A DNA stretch of 37,021 nt from Cupriavidus sp. 2SB (GCF_005503625.1 NZ_SCMX01000068.1:1-37021); one strand, 5' to 3'; shown: positions 1 through 8,429, numbered from the stretch's first letter. Translations and numbers: made by a program. Notes: generated by a model from the sequence alone, not told the origin.

Positions 1-110
1 GGGCGGGGGAGAGGGCCAGCGACGCAAATTGCGACGTGGTTGGCAAGCAGAGCCTCCGGCCCTCTCCCCCAGCCCCTCTCCCATTGCATGGGAGAGGGGA
101 GCAAACCAAC
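1..110. repeat. GC-hairpin repeat, composite copy A (left part cut by window edge)
   Basis: The right hairpin at 73-99 has a perfect 12-bp stem (CCCCTCTCCCAT / ATGGGAGAGGGG) with a TGC loop. A GGGGGAGAGGGCC block at the left edge is the inner arm of a second hairpin whose outer part lies outside the window. Between them sits a spacer with GCAAATTGCGAC at 24-35, which recurs exactly, inverted, in the copy at 13250-13261. It lies downstream of the terminator of the COG0523 gene. The same hairpin recurs near 6667, 13188, 29066 and 36977, always at gene 3' ends. Confidence 0.85.
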
Positions 111-133
111 AGCGGTCGATATGCCCCTCCAAA

Positions 134-169
134 CAAAAAAAGCGCAGCCCCCCAAAACGTGGGCTGCGC
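134..169 (-). terminator. Intrinsic terminator of the Mo-hydroxylase/UbiX/COG0523 operon
   Basis: On the minus strand a perfect 9-bp stem (GCGCAGCCC at 142-150 pairs with GGGCTGCGC at 161-169) with a 10-nt loop is followed directly by a run of seven T (the A run at 135-141 on the plus strand). It lies about 40 nt after the stop codon at 211, the textbook arrangement for rho-independent termination of the minus-strand operon. Confidence 0.9.
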
Positions 170-210
170 CAAGCACCCATCGGTATCGCGATGGGGTCCC
201 AGAGACTGCG

Positions 211-1293
211 TTATGCCGCGACCTGTGCTGGCTGGCACACGCGCAGAAGCGTTTGCAGCCGGGCGCGATCCAGGTTGCGGCCGATGAAGACGAACTTGCT
301 TTCGCGTGGCTGATTGCCCCACGCATCCGCCGGGTGAAAATCCATCAGCCGGTGCACGGCCTGCAGCACGTGGCGCTGTTCATCGTCCTGCACGGCGACG
401 ATGCCCTTCATGCGGAACACATCGTCACCTTGTGCAGCCAGCAGCGCGCGCAACGCGTGTTCCAGCCGCTGGCGGTCAAACGGCACATCGAAGACCAGCG
501 ACACCGATGACACCGACGGATCATGCCGGTGCGCATGCTCGTCATCGTCATGCGCGTGATCGCACAGTTCATCGCAGACGTGATCGGCATCGTGGTCATG
601 GCCGTGATGATGGTCATGCGTGTCATCAGGCAGTTGTGCCAGGCCCGGCGTGAAGCCGCCGATACCAAGAATGCGCGACAGATCCACCTGCGCATAGTTG
701 GAGCGCACGATCTGCGCGCCTTCGTTCAGATGATGCAACCGTGTGGTCAGCGCATCGAGCCGTGCATCGGACACCAGATCGCACTTGTTCAGGATGATGC
801 GATCCGCCGCGACGATCTGGTCCACCGCCTGGTTGTCGAAACCCGACAGCTTCGGATCGTCGAGATGGTCTTCGATATGCACCGCATCCACCAGCGTCAG
901 GATGCCGTCGAGCGTGACCTGCTTTGCCACGTCGTTATCCATGAAGAACGTGGCGGCAACCGGTGTGGGGTCGGCCAGTCCGCTGGTCTCCACGAGGATA
1001 TGGTCGAAGCGCTCGGGCCGCTCCAGCAGCGTTTGCAGGATGCGCACGAGGTCTGTACGCACATCCACCACGCAGCAGATACACCCATTGGTCATCTGGT
1101 AGATCTCTTCATCGGATGTCATGACGAGATCCGAATCGACATCGACTTCACCGAATTCGTTTTCGATCACGGCAATGCGGTGTCCGTGCTTCTCCGTGAG
1201 AATGTGGTTCAGCAGCGTGGTCTTGCCGGCACCGAGAAAGCCGGTCAGGATCGTGACGGGAACGGGCGGCAGGGCTTGGTGGTTGTGGGTCAT
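211..1293 (-). CDS. COG0523 (CobW/CobW_C) GTP-dependent metallochaperone
   Basis: A 360-residue G3E-family GTPase of the COG0523 group, whose members deliver metals (Zn, Co, Fe) to client proteins in the cytoplasm. Visible are Walker A GFLGAGKTT (18-26), the ENEFGEVDVDSDL segment (44-56), the metal-binding motif GCICC (70-74), ETSG (102-105), the G4 motif NKCD (169-172), an acidic His-rich stretch at about 226-258, and a CobW_C domain after that. The start at 1293 has GGAG at proper spacing and overlaps the UbiX stop as ATGA; an in-frame extension to 1356 has no such support. It is the last gene of the operon. Family is clear; the metal and the client are unknown. The neighbouring amidohydrolases, which need a metal, are plausible clients (inference). 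Confidence 0.93.
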   Translation of the reverse strand: MTHNHQALPPVPVTILTGFLGAGKTTLLNHILTEKHGHRIAVIENEFGEVDVDSDLVMTSDEEIYQMTNGCICCVVDVRTDLVRILQTLLERPERFDHILVETSGLADPTPVAATFFMDNDVAKQVTLDGILTLVDAVHIEDHLDDPKLSGFDNQAVDQIVAADRIILNKCDLVSDARLDALTTRLHHLNEGAQIVRSNYAQVDLSRILGIGGFTPGLAQLPDDTHDHHHGHDHDADHVCDELCDHAHDDDEHAHRHDPSVSSVSLVFDVPFDRQRLEHALRALLAAQGDDVFRMKGIVAVQDDEQRHVLQAVHRLMDFHPADAWGNQPRESKFVFIGRNLDRARLQTLLRVCQPAQVAA

Positions 1294-1916
1294 GGCGTCT
1301 CCGGGATAAGTTCTTCGTTGGTATGGGGTGTGAGCGCGGCACGCATGCCGGCCCATCGTGAAACAAGGCCCGCGTGATCGATGCCGAACAGGTCGAGCAC
1401 ACGGCCCACGGTGTGGTTGACGATGTCGTCAACGTGCTGGGGATGCGTATAGAACGCAGGCACCGGTGGCATGACAATGGCGCCCATCTCGGTCACCGTG
1501 GTCATGTTGCGCAGATGCACGAGGTGCAGCGGTGTTTCGCGCGCCAGCAGCACGAGCTTGCGCCGCTCCTTGAGCATGACGTCGGCGGTGCGCGCGATGA
1601 GGTTGTCCGCGAGGCCCGTCGCCACGGCGGCGAGCGTGCGCATCGAACACGGCGCAATCACCATGCCGTCGCAGCGAAACGATCCGCTTGCCACACTGGC
1701 ACCGATATCGCGCACGTTGTGGACGACACCGGCGATTCGTTCGACATCCGCGCGTTGCATCCCGAGTTCGTGATGCAAGGTCAGTAGTCCTGACGATGAA
1801 CAGATCAGGTGCGTCTCGCAGTCATCGTTCATCGCCAGCGCCTGCAACAATCGCACGCCATACACCGCGCCGCTCGCGCCGGTGATTGCGACGACGACCC
1901 GGCGCGCGGTGCTCAT
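1290..1916 (-). CDS. UbiX/Pad1-family flavin prenyltransferase
   Basis: A 208-residue protein, usual length for UbiX-type enzymes, which join a dimethylallyl group to FMN to make prenylated FMN, the cofactor of UbiD decarboxylases. The N-terminal Rossmann motif ITGASGAVYG is at 11-20; an APCSMRTLAAVATGLADNL segment typical of the flavin/phosphate site and the RxTPLHLVHLRNM region follow. The start ATG overlaps the Mo-subunit stop as ATGA and the stop overlaps the COG0523 start in the same way, so it is translationally coupled on both sides. The matching UbiD-family gene lies at 8430-9848 in a second minus-strand operon. A role in making cofactor for that decarboxylase, rather than for ubiquinone synthesis, is an inference from this context. 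Confidence 0.93.
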   Translation of the reverse strand: MSTARRVVVAITGASGAVYGVRLLQALAMNDDCETHLICSSSGLLTLHHELGMQRADVERIAGVVHNVRDIGASVASGSFRCDGMVIAPCSMRTLAAVATGLADNLIARTADVMLKERRKLVLLARETPLHLVHLRNMTTVTEMGAIVMPPVPAFYTHPQHVDDIVNHTVGRVLDLFGIDHAGLVSRWAGMRAALTPHTNEELIPETP

Positions 1917-4198
1917 GCTGCAACCTCCGCCGCACGTTTCGCAGCCAGCGCCTGCAATACCTGCTCGGGCTTGATCGGGTAGTGGCGGAAGCGCACGCCA
2001 ATCGCATCGAACACGGCATTGGCGATGGCCGGTCCAATGGCGACAATCGGATCTTCGCCCACGCCCTTCGCGCCGAACGGGCCGCCCGGATCGGGCGCGG
2101 CTTCGAGCAGCACGGTGCGAATCTCGGGCATGTCCATCGCCAGCGGCATCTTGTAGTCGACAAAGTTGGCGTTGAGCGAGCGGCCCGTCTGCATGTCGAT
2201 CTGATAGTCCTCGTACAGCGTGTGGCCGATGCCCTGCTGGATGCCACCTTCGATCTGTCCCGCAGCCGCCACCGGATGAATGACCTTGCCGATGTCATGC
2301 ACTGGCACCACCTGCTTGACCGTGATGAAGCCCGTCTCCGTATCGACCTCGACTTCCGCAAAATGCGCCGCGAACGAATACGACTTGGTCGGGTGATACG
2401 TGGCGGTGCCGACGAACTGCGCTGCAGGCAAGCCTTTGCGTGGCATCACGGCCTCGCGCACGGTCAGCGTCGGACCCTCGCGGCCGACTACCGAAATCAC
2501 GCCGTGTTCGATGACAAGCTGCGCCGGCTCCGCTTCCATCTGCTTGGCTGCACGCGCCAGCAACTGCGTCTTGATTTCCGTGGCGGCCATCTGCGCCGCG
2601 CGGCCCACCATATAGGTGGTATGACTCGCAAATGCGCCGATATCCCATGGCACCACATCGGTATCGCCATGCACCACGCTGACGGTCTCGAATGGAATCG
2701 CCAGTTCCTCTGCCACGATCTGTGCGAGCGCGGTATGCGCGCCCGTGCCAAGCCCGGCAGCACCGGTCAGCAGCACCACGGTGCCATCCTCGTTCATCTT
2801 GACGATGGCGTTGCCCTGCTCCTTGATGCCGGGATACGCGCTGCTGCCGTGCATCTCGCAGCCGATCCCCCATCCGCGCCGGATCACGCCTTGTTGCTGA
2901 CGTGTGCGTGCGCGAGCCGCCTTCCAGTCGACCACCTCCATCCCTTTCTCGATGCACGCTTCGAGACCGTGTCCGATCAACGGATGATTCGACGGTGCGA
3001 TATCGCCTTCCCGCACGGCATTCTTGAGCTTGAGTTCGGCGGGATCGATGCCGAGACGTTCGGCGGCCTCGTCCATCTGGATGTCGAGCGCGTAGTAGGT
3101 CTGCACCACGCCATAGCCGCGAAAGGCGCCGGCAATCGGGCTGTTGGTATAGACGCAGCGTCCTTCCAGCCGTACGTTCTCGCACCGATAGAGCGACACC
3201 ATCGCCGCCGTGCCTACGTTCGTCACGCCGGGACCATGCGAACCGTAGGCGCCGGAATTGAACACCACCTTGGCTTCGCGCGCGGTGATCGTGCCATCGT
3301 TGCGAAAGCCCTGGCGCAGCCAGATCTTTGCGGGATGACGCGTGCGTCCGCCCGTGAAGGTTTCCTCACGCGTGTATTCCATGCGCACGGGGCGGTGCGT
3401 CTCGCGCGCCAGCAGCGCGCAGAGGAACTCGCTCTGAAACAGATCCTGCTTCGCGCCGAAGCCGCCGCCCATGTGATCGACCAGTACGCGCACCTTGTGC
3501 AGCGGCAGGCCCAGCACTTCGGCCATGATGCCGCGCACCATGAAGGCGGTTTGCGTGGAAATCCACACGGTCAGGTTGCCGTTGCCGTCCCAGCGGCACG
3601 TCAGCACGTTGGGTTCCATATAGGCCGGCGTGGGCCGGCCCCCTTCGTATTCGCCTTCGAGGATGAAGTCGGCTTCAGCAAAACCGCGCTCCACGTCGCC
3701 ACGTTCGATGCGTACCGGCGGCAGCACGAGGTTGCCACCGGGTTCGCGGTCGTGGATCAACGTCGCACCGGGCGCGGCAGCGTCTTCCACCGTGAATGCT
3801 GCGGGCAGCGGTTCGTACTCGACTTCGATCAGTTCCACGGCACGCGCCGCAATCTCCTCGCTGATGGCTGCCACGGCGGCCACGCCTTCGCCCCAGTAAC
3901 GCACCTTGTCGTCGAGGATGTACTGATCGCATGTCACCGATGCCGAGCGCGGGTGTGGCGAGCCGGCATGCAGCACGCGCGGCACGTTCTCGTGCGTGAG
4001 GACGGCCTTGACGCCGGGCAGCGCCAATGCAGCCGAGGTGTCGATGCGAACGATGCGCGCATGCGCCACGTTGCAGCGCTTCATCTTGGCGTGGAGCAGG
4101 CCGGCCATCGGCATGTCCGAGACGTACTTGGCGTTGCCGGTGACCTTGTCGAGCAGGTCTGTGCGCTTGACGCTATGTCCGATCACGGCATGAGTCAT
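1913..4198 (-). CDS. Xanthine dehydrogenase-family hydroxylase, molybdopterin-binding large subunit
   Basis: A 761-residue catalytic subunit of a molybdenum hydroxylase (CoxL/XdhB/HcrA type), which hydroxylates an aromatic or heteroaromatic carbon with oxygen from water. Visible are the Moco motif GGGFGAKQ, the AGAFRGYG segment near the substrate site, and GAKGVGED with the likely catalytic base E715. No Tat signal is present, so it is cytoplasmic. The start at 4198 overlaps the 2Fe-2S gene stop as ATGA; the frame is open upstream to 4717 but that part is antisense to the Fe-S gene. It follows the FAD and Fe-S subunit genes, giving the order medium-small-large found in CO-dehydrogenase-like operons. 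The AFRGYG motif differs from the AYRCSFR loop of true CO dehydrogenase. The substrate is not determined by sequence; no XdhC-type maturation gene is seen. Confidence 0.95.
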   Translation of the reverse strand: MTHAVIGHSVKRTDLLDKVTGNAKYVSDMPMAGLLHAKMKRCNVAHARIVRIDTSAALALPGVKAVLTHENVPRVLHAGSPHPRSASVTCDQYILDDKVRYWGEGVAAVAAISEEIAARAVELIEVEYEPLPAAFTVEDAAAPGATLIHDREPGGNLVLPPVRIERGDVERGFAEADFILEGEYEGGRPTPAYMEPNVLTCRWDGNGNLTVWISTQTAFMVRGIMAEVLGLPLHKVRVLVDHMGGGFGAKQDLFQSEFLCALLARETHRPVRMEYTREETFTGGRTRHPAKIWLRQGFRNDGTITAREAKVVFNSGAYGSHGPGVTNVGTAAMVSLYRCENVRLEGRCVYTNSPIAGAFRGYGVVQTYYALDIQMDEAAERLGIDPAELKLKNAVREGDIAPSNHPLIGHGLEACIEKGMEVVDWKAARARTRQQQGVIRRGWGIGCEMHGSSAYPGIKEQGNAIVKMNEDGTVVLLTGAAGLGTGAHTALAQIVAEELAIPFETVSVVHGDTDVVPWDIGAFASHTTYMVGRAAQMAATEIKTQLLARAAKQMEAEPAQLVIEHGVISVVGREGPTLTVREAVMPRKGLPAAQFVGTATYHPTKSYSFAAHFAEVEVDTETGFITVKQVVPVHDIGKVIHPVAAAGQIEGGIQQGIGHTLYEDYQIDMQTGRSLNANFVDYKMPLAMDMPEIRTVLLEAAPDPGGPFGAKGVGEDPIVAIGPAIANAVFDAIGVRFRHYPIKPEQVLQALAAKRAAEVAA

Positions 4199-4692
4199 CG
4201 CGTCACCTCCGTCATGGGCAAACCTGCCATGTCTGCGGCGGCGCGCTCGATGGCTTCGATGATCTTGGTGTAACCGGTGCAGCGGCAGATGTTGCCGGCG
4301 ATGGCAAAGCGAATTTCGTCGCGCGTCGGTTGCGGGTTGGCATCGAGCAACGCCTTGGCCGCCACGACGAAGCCGGGTGTGCAGAATCCGCACTGTGCAG
4401 CGCCGCAGCGCATGAACTGCTCCTGCACGGGATGCACGGCGTCGGGACTTGCCTGAACCCCTTCGATCGTGGTCAGGCTGCAACCGTGGGCTTCCGGCGC
4501 GAGCATCAGGCAACTGTTCATCGGCGTGCCGTTGACGAGGATCGTGCAGGAGCCGCATTCGCCGACATCGCAACCTTTCTTGGTGCCAGTGAGTCCGGCG
4601 TCGTCGCGCAATGCATCGAGCAACGTGCTGTGAGGTTCCACGGCGATTTCCATCGGCTCGCCGTTGATTTCGAGTGCAATCAGTTTGCGCAT
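4195..4692 (-). CDS. Xanthine dehydrogenase-family 2Fe-2S small subunit
   Basis: A 165-residue protein with two [2Fe-2S] clusters that carry electrons from the Mo site to FAD. The plant-ferredoxin-type cluster is bound by C41, C46, C49 and C61; the C-terminal helical domain has C101/C104 (CGFC) and C136/C138 (CRC). Length and cysteine spacing match CoxS/HcrC-type subunits. The ATG at 4692 shares one base with the stop of the FAD gene (TGATG), and its own stop overlaps the Mo-subunit start, which supports coupled translation in equal amounts. Confidence 0.96.
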   Translation of the reverse strand: MRKLIALEINGEPMEIAVEPHSTLLDALRDDAGLTGTKKGCDVGECGSCTILVNGTPMNSCLMLAPEAHGCSLTTIEGVQASPDAVHPVQEQFMRCGAAQCGFCTPGFVVAAKALLDANPQPTRDEIRFAIAGNICRCTGYTKIIEAIERAAADMAGLPMTEVTR

Positions 4693-5552
4693 CAGAGCAT
4701 CTCCAGGGCCTGGACAATGGCGCGGCGCGTCAGCACGCCCACCATCTCGCGGCGGTATTCGGCGCTTGCGCGCACATCGGTAATGGGGCGGGCATCTTCC
4801 ATGGCCGTGTGCGCGGCCTGAAGTACCAGCGCATCGCTCAGGGAATGGCCGCGCAGCACGGCCTCGGCTTTCGCTGCGCGCAGGGGCTTCGGTCCCACGG
4901 CGGCGAGCACGATGCCCACATCGGTGCAGTGTCCGCGCTCGATCGTGATCGACACCGCCACGCCTACGGTTGCGAGTTCCATCTGCACGCGGCGCCCGTG
5001 CTTGAGATACGCCTTGCCGGTGTTCGGCGCCGGTGTGGGGATCGTGATGCGCGATACCAGTTCATCCACGCCGAGTGCGGTCTTGCCCGGCCCGGTAACG
5101 AACGCCTCGACGGACATCGACCGCGACCCATGGAGGCCGTAGAGGTGCACCTCGGCGCGGTCGGCAATCAGCGGCGCGAGTGAATCTGCCGAAGGCGAAG
5201 CGCGACACACGTTGCCGACGACGGTGGCGCGATTGCGCACCTGGATCGATGCGAAGTCCGTCACGGCGCGCGCCAGGCTCGCATAGTGGCGGCGCACGGC
5301 ATAGCTGGTTTCCACTTCGCGCGTGGTCACCAGTGCGCCAATGCGCAATCCTTCGGCGGGATCGAAGGACAGCACATCCATGCCCGGAATCTTCTTGATG
5401 TTGATGACGTGTGCGGGCTGGCGATGCGACTCCTTGATCTGCACGAGCAGGTCGGTGCCGCCGGCCAGTACGCTGGCGCGGCCACCGCAGCGCTGCAGCA
5501 GCGCAGAGGCTTCGGCCAGCGTGGCGGGTTCGAGGTATTCAAACGCTCTCAT
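4692..5552 (-). CDS. Xanthine dehydrogenase-family FAD-binding medium subunit
   Basis: A 286-residue CoxM-type flavoprotein subunit that accepts electrons from the 2Fe-2S subunit. FAD-binding motifs are AGGTDLLVQIK near residue 35 and RNRATVVGNVCRASPSAD near 105-122, followed by a CO-dehydrogenase flavoprotein C-terminal domain. The start at 5552 has AGGAG five bases upstream; the longer open frame to 5744 has no ribosome site and would overlap the divergent LysR gene. It is the first gene of the five-gene operon, so the promoter should lie in the 182 bp shared with the LysR gene. Confidence 0.95.
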   Translation of the reverse strand: MRAFEYLEPATLAEASALLQRCGGRASVLAGGTDLLVQIKESHRQPAHVINIKKIPGMDVLSFDPAEGLRIGALVTTREVETSYAVRRHYASLARAVTDFASIQVRNRATVVGNVCRASPSADSLAPLIADRAEVHLYGLHGSRSMSVEAFVTGPGKTALGVDELVSRITIPTPAPNTGKAYLKHGRRVQMELATVGVAVSITIERGHCTDVGIVLAAVGPKPLRAAKAEAVLRGHSLSDALVLQAAHTAMEDARPITDVRASAEYRREMVGVLTRRAIVQALEML

Positions 5553-5734
5553 CTTCACTCCTGTGGAATGCCGTTGGCCCGTGCGCGAGTGGCGATGCCA
5601 GGAACGCTTGGCCGTCCCTGGATGATGGTTGGTGGACTCCCATCGGTAAATGCCCGGAATCGGATTTATTGATCGTGTTACCCTCTGAATCGACTGCCAT
5701 CGCCAATACAACAGAGCAACAGAGCAGGGGAGAC
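5553..5734. promoter_or_regulatory. Divergent control region between the Mo-hydroxylase operon and its LysR gene
   Basis: This 182-bp gap separates two divergent genes, the usual layout for a LysR regulator and its target. A short dyad ATC-N9-GAT at 5659-5673 has the T-N11-A form of LysR boxes, but the match is weak. An 8-bp tandem repeat (CAACAGAG twice, 5709-5724) sits just before the LysR ribosome site. I see no convincing -35/-10 pair. Confidence 0.4.
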
Positions 5735-6649
5735 ATGCCCGCAAACCTGAACGTTTCGCTGCGCCAGCTACGCGCTTTCATCGCCGTGGCCGAAGAACTT
5801 CACTTCACGCGCGCCGCCGAAAAACTGAACTTGTCGCAATCGTCGATCAGTGCATTGATCCACGAACTCGAAACACATCTGGGTCTGAAGCTGTTCGATC
5901 GCCATACACGGCTCATGCAGATCACGCAGGCCGGCGCGGAACTGCTGCCCATGGTGCGCAAGGCCGTTGCCGATATCGACAGCGTGCTCGACAGTTCCGT
6001 CGAACTGCGCACGCTGGGACGCGGACGCGTGTCGATTGCCGCGTCATCGATCCAGGCCGCGCTGATGCTGCCGCGCTTTATCCGCGAGTTCAGCGTGGGA
6101 CATCCGGGCGTCAAGGTGGAACTGCACGACGTGGCCGAGGATGAAGTGCCGCGCATGGTCAGCGCGGGCGCGGTGGATTTCGGCATCGGCACGATTCCCG
6201 AGGGTCAGCCCGATCTCCTCGCGCACCGGCTCTCGTCCGACGCATTCGTCATCGTGATGCCGCCGAGCCATCCGCTGGCGCGCCGCCGCGAGTTGAAATG
6301 GGAGGACGTGGCGAAGCTGCCCGTGATTGGTCCCCATCGCGGCAACCCGATTCGCGATTGCCTCGACGCCGCGCTCGCCACGCACAACATCACGCTATCG
6401 CGCGTGCATGAGGTGTCGCTGCCGCTGACGATGGTGGGCATGGTCGATGCGGGACTCGGGATTGCGGTGATGAGTACTGCAGTGACGCGGTTGACATCGT
6501 CGCTTGGACTGGTGACGGTGATGCCGCAAGACCCGGTGATCTCGCGCGAGATTTCATTACTGACGCACGCGGATCGGTCGCTGTCGCCACCGGCGCAGAG
6601 CTTCCGGGAGTTGTTGATGCGACATCGGGGGGAGATGGGGAGGTCGTAG
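5735..6649 (+). CDS. LysR-family transcriptional regulator
   Basis: A 304-residue LysR-type regulator: an N-terminal winged helix-turn-helix (about residues 8-67, with FTRAAEKLNLSQSSISALI) followed by a periplasmic-binding-protein-like effector domain (about 95-300). The start at 5735 has AGGGGAG four bases upstream; the open frame reaches 5669 but lacks a ribosome site. It is transcribed away from the Mo-hydroxylase operon and toward the NCS2 permease, so it sits between the two proposed catabolic operons and is the only regulator near them. Control of one or both operons in response to the pathway substrate is an inference. Confidence 0.95.
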   Translation: MPANLNVSLRQLRAFIAVAEELHFTRAAEKLNLSQSSISALIHELETHLGLKLFDRHTRLMQITQAGAELLPMVRKAVADIDSVLDSSVELRTLGRGRVSIAASSIQAALMLPRFIREFSVGHPGVKVELHDVAEDEVPRMVSAGAVDFGIGTIPEGQPDLLAHRLSSDAFVIVMPPSHPLARRRELKWEDVAKLPVIGPHRGNPIRDCLDAALATHNITLSRVHEVSLPLTMVGMVDAGLGIAVMSTAVTRLTSSLGLVTVMPQDPVISREISLLTHADRSLSPPAQSFRELLMRHRGEMGRS

Positions 6650-6659
6650 TTTCCCGCTT

Positions 6660-6795
6660 GGTTGCTCCCCTCTCCCGCAAGGCGGGAGAGGGGTCGGGGG
6701 AGAGGGCCAGCAGTTCAAACTGCGATATCGGCAAGCAGAACCGCCCGCCCTCTCCCCCGCCCCTCTCCCATTGCATGGGAGAGGGGAGAAAACCG
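6660..6795. repeat. GC-hairpin repeat, composite copy B (two hairpins)
   Basis: Left hairpin 6667-6693 (stem CCCCTCTCCCGC / GCGGGAGAGGGG, loop AAG) and right hairpin 6760-6786 (stem CCCCTCTCCCAT / ATGGGAGAGGGG, loop TGC) flank a spacer whose GGCAAGCAGA part also occurs in copy A. The inner ends GGGGGAGAGGGC and GCCCTCTCCCCC are also complementary, so the whole element can fold as one large cruciform. It fills the gap between the convergent 3' ends of the LysR and permease genes and could end transcription from both sides. Confidence 0.9.
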
Positions 6796-6809
6796 AGAGG
6801 GGTTCAACC

Positions 6810-8198
6810 TCAAGCCATCTTCTTCCCCATCATCTGCGGTGCGCTTTCCCCCCGCACGTTGAACAACAAATTCAACAACACCGCACTCAACGTCCCCAAC
6901 AGAATCCCGTTCTGGCAGAACTTCGCTGCAAGCTCGGGCAACTGCGCAAAGAACTTGTCTGCCACCAGCGGAATCATGCCGAGTGCGATGCTCACGGCCA
7001 CGATGTACGCGTTCTTCTTGTTCTCGACAAAGTCCACGTGCCCGAGAATGCGTACCCCCGTGGCTGCCACCATGCCGAACATCACCAGCGCCGCACCGCC
7101 GAGCACATAGGTCGGAATAGATGCAGCAAAGAACGCCAGCTTCGGCAGGCAGCCCAGCACCACGAGGATGCCGCCCGCCGCTGCGCAGACCCAGCGGCTG
7201 CGTACGCCGGTGACCTGGACCAGTCCCACATTCTGCGCATACGACGTGTACGTGAACGTGTTGAACACCGCGCCCACCAACGCACCCACCCCATCGGCGC
7301 GCAGGCCGCGTGCGAGATCGTCGGGCGTGACGGGCCGTTCGACGATCTCGCCGAGCGCCAGGAACTGCCCCACCCCTTCGATCATGATGACCACCATCAC
7401 CACACAAAGTGTGATGGCGGTCATCAGGTCGAAGGTCGGCCAGCCGAAGTGGAACGGCGTGATCAACGCCACCCAGTCCGCCGCATGCACGCCGGTGAAG
7501 CTGACCTTGCCCATTGCCACGGCGATGACGAACCCGACGGTGATGCCGATCAGCACGGCGATATTGCAGAGAAAGCCGCGAAAGAACGCGATCATGCCGA
7601 GCACGGTCAGCAGCACGACCGTGGCGATGCCGATATGCAGTGGCAATCCGTATGCGGGATTCGGCACCGGGCCGGCGGGCGTGCTGAGCGTGGGATTGCC
7701 ACCCGCAGCCCAGTTCACCCCCACGCGCATCAGCGAGATGCCGATGACTAGCACCACGGTGCCTGTCACCACGGGCGGAAACCAGCGGATCATCTTGCTC
7801 ACGTAAGGCGCGGCAATCAGCGTGAAGATGCCTGCGACCATCACCGCACCGAACACGGCTGGCAGGCCGAGCGATGGATTCGATCCCGTGGCGATGATCG
7901 GTGCGATGGCCGTGAACGTCACGCCCATCATCACGGGCAGGCGGATGCCGATTTTCCAGATGCCGATGCTCTGGATCATCGTCACCAATCCGCAGCAGAA
8001 CAGGTCCGCCGCAATCAGGAACGCGATCTGGTCCTTGGGAAGATGCAGTGCGCCGCCGATGATGAGCGGCACGGCGATGGCGCCCGCATACATCACGAGC
8101 ACGTGCTGGAGGCCGAGCGCGGCCAGGCGTAGCGGGGGCAGGACTTCATCGACCGGATGCACCGGAGCGACATTGCGCGAGGTGTGTTGGGGGGTCAT
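6810..8198 (-). CDS. NCS2-family nucleobase:cation symporter (xanthine/urate-type permease)
   Basis: A 462-residue inner-membrane transporter of the NCS2 (nucleobase-ascorbate) family with about 12-14 hydrophobic segments. The family signature reads QNVGLVQVTGVRSR, with the Gln-Asn start and T-G-V ending of the xanthine/urate branch rather than the Glu-Asn of uracil permeases. The first membrane segment has GLQHVLVMYAG, with the His found in XanQ-type carriers, and MIEGVGQFLALGEI holds the conserved Glu. The start at 8198 has AAGGAG five bases upstream; an in-frame extension to 8339 is unlikely. It is the last gene of the amidohydrolase-ubiD unit, so it may import the pathway substrate. Purine use itself is not shown: no purine catabolic enzyme other than the Mo-hydroxylase is present. 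Confidence 0.93.
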   Translation of the reverse strand: MTPQHTSRNVAPVHPVDEVLPPLRLAALGLQHVLVMYAGAIAVPLIIGGALHLPKDQIAFLIAADLFCCGLVTMIQSIGIWKIGIRLPVMMGVTFTAIAPIIATGSNPSLGLPAVFGAVMVAGIFTLIAAPYVSKMIRWFPPVVTGTVVLVIGISLMRVGVNWAAGGNPTLSTPAGPVPNPAYGLPLHIGIATVVLLTVLGMIAFFRGFLCNIAVLIGITVGFVIAVAMGKVSFTGVHAADWVALITPFHFGWPTFDLMTAITLCVVMVVIMIEGVGQFLALGEIVERPVTPDDLARGLRADGVGALVGAVFNTFTYTSYAQNVGLVQVTGVRSRWVCAAAGGILVVLGCLPKLAFFAASIPTYVLGGAALVMFGMVAATGVRILGHVDFVENKKNAYIVAVSIALGMIPLVADKFFAQLPELAAKFCQNGILLGTLSAVLLNLLFNVRGESAPQMMGKKMA

Positions 8199-8429
8199 GC
8201 TGTCTCCTTCGTCTTCCAGGCCGGAACTGCCCCACATGGTTGGTCGGAGGAGGAGCCACAGTTGCCGCCCCCGTGGTCTGTGCCACGTCTCTCGCCACCT
8301 GCGTATTGTCTTTGGGGCAGCATGCCAGCCGCCGGACATGGGGTAAATGGGGCGCAGCGGATGATTCGATCGGGTTAGACGATCAATGCCGCAGGGCGCC
8401 GTACTTGTGTACGTTTCCGAACGTCCGGG

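Noticed and set aside
1886..4273. 795-codon open frame on the plus strand opposite the Mo-subunit gene
   Set aside because: It is an antisense shadow: high GC at third codon positions of the real gene removes stops on the other strand. The translation has no domain motif.
1913..5552. Aerobic CO dehydrogenase (coxMSL)
   Set aside because: Gene order matches, but the large subunit lacks the AYRCSFR active-site loop of true CoxL and has AFRGYG instead.
6810..8198. Uracil permease (uraA)
   Set aside because: The NCS2 signature has Q-N and T-G-V as in xanthine/urate carriers and not the E-N form of uracil permeases; no pyrimidine gene is nearby.
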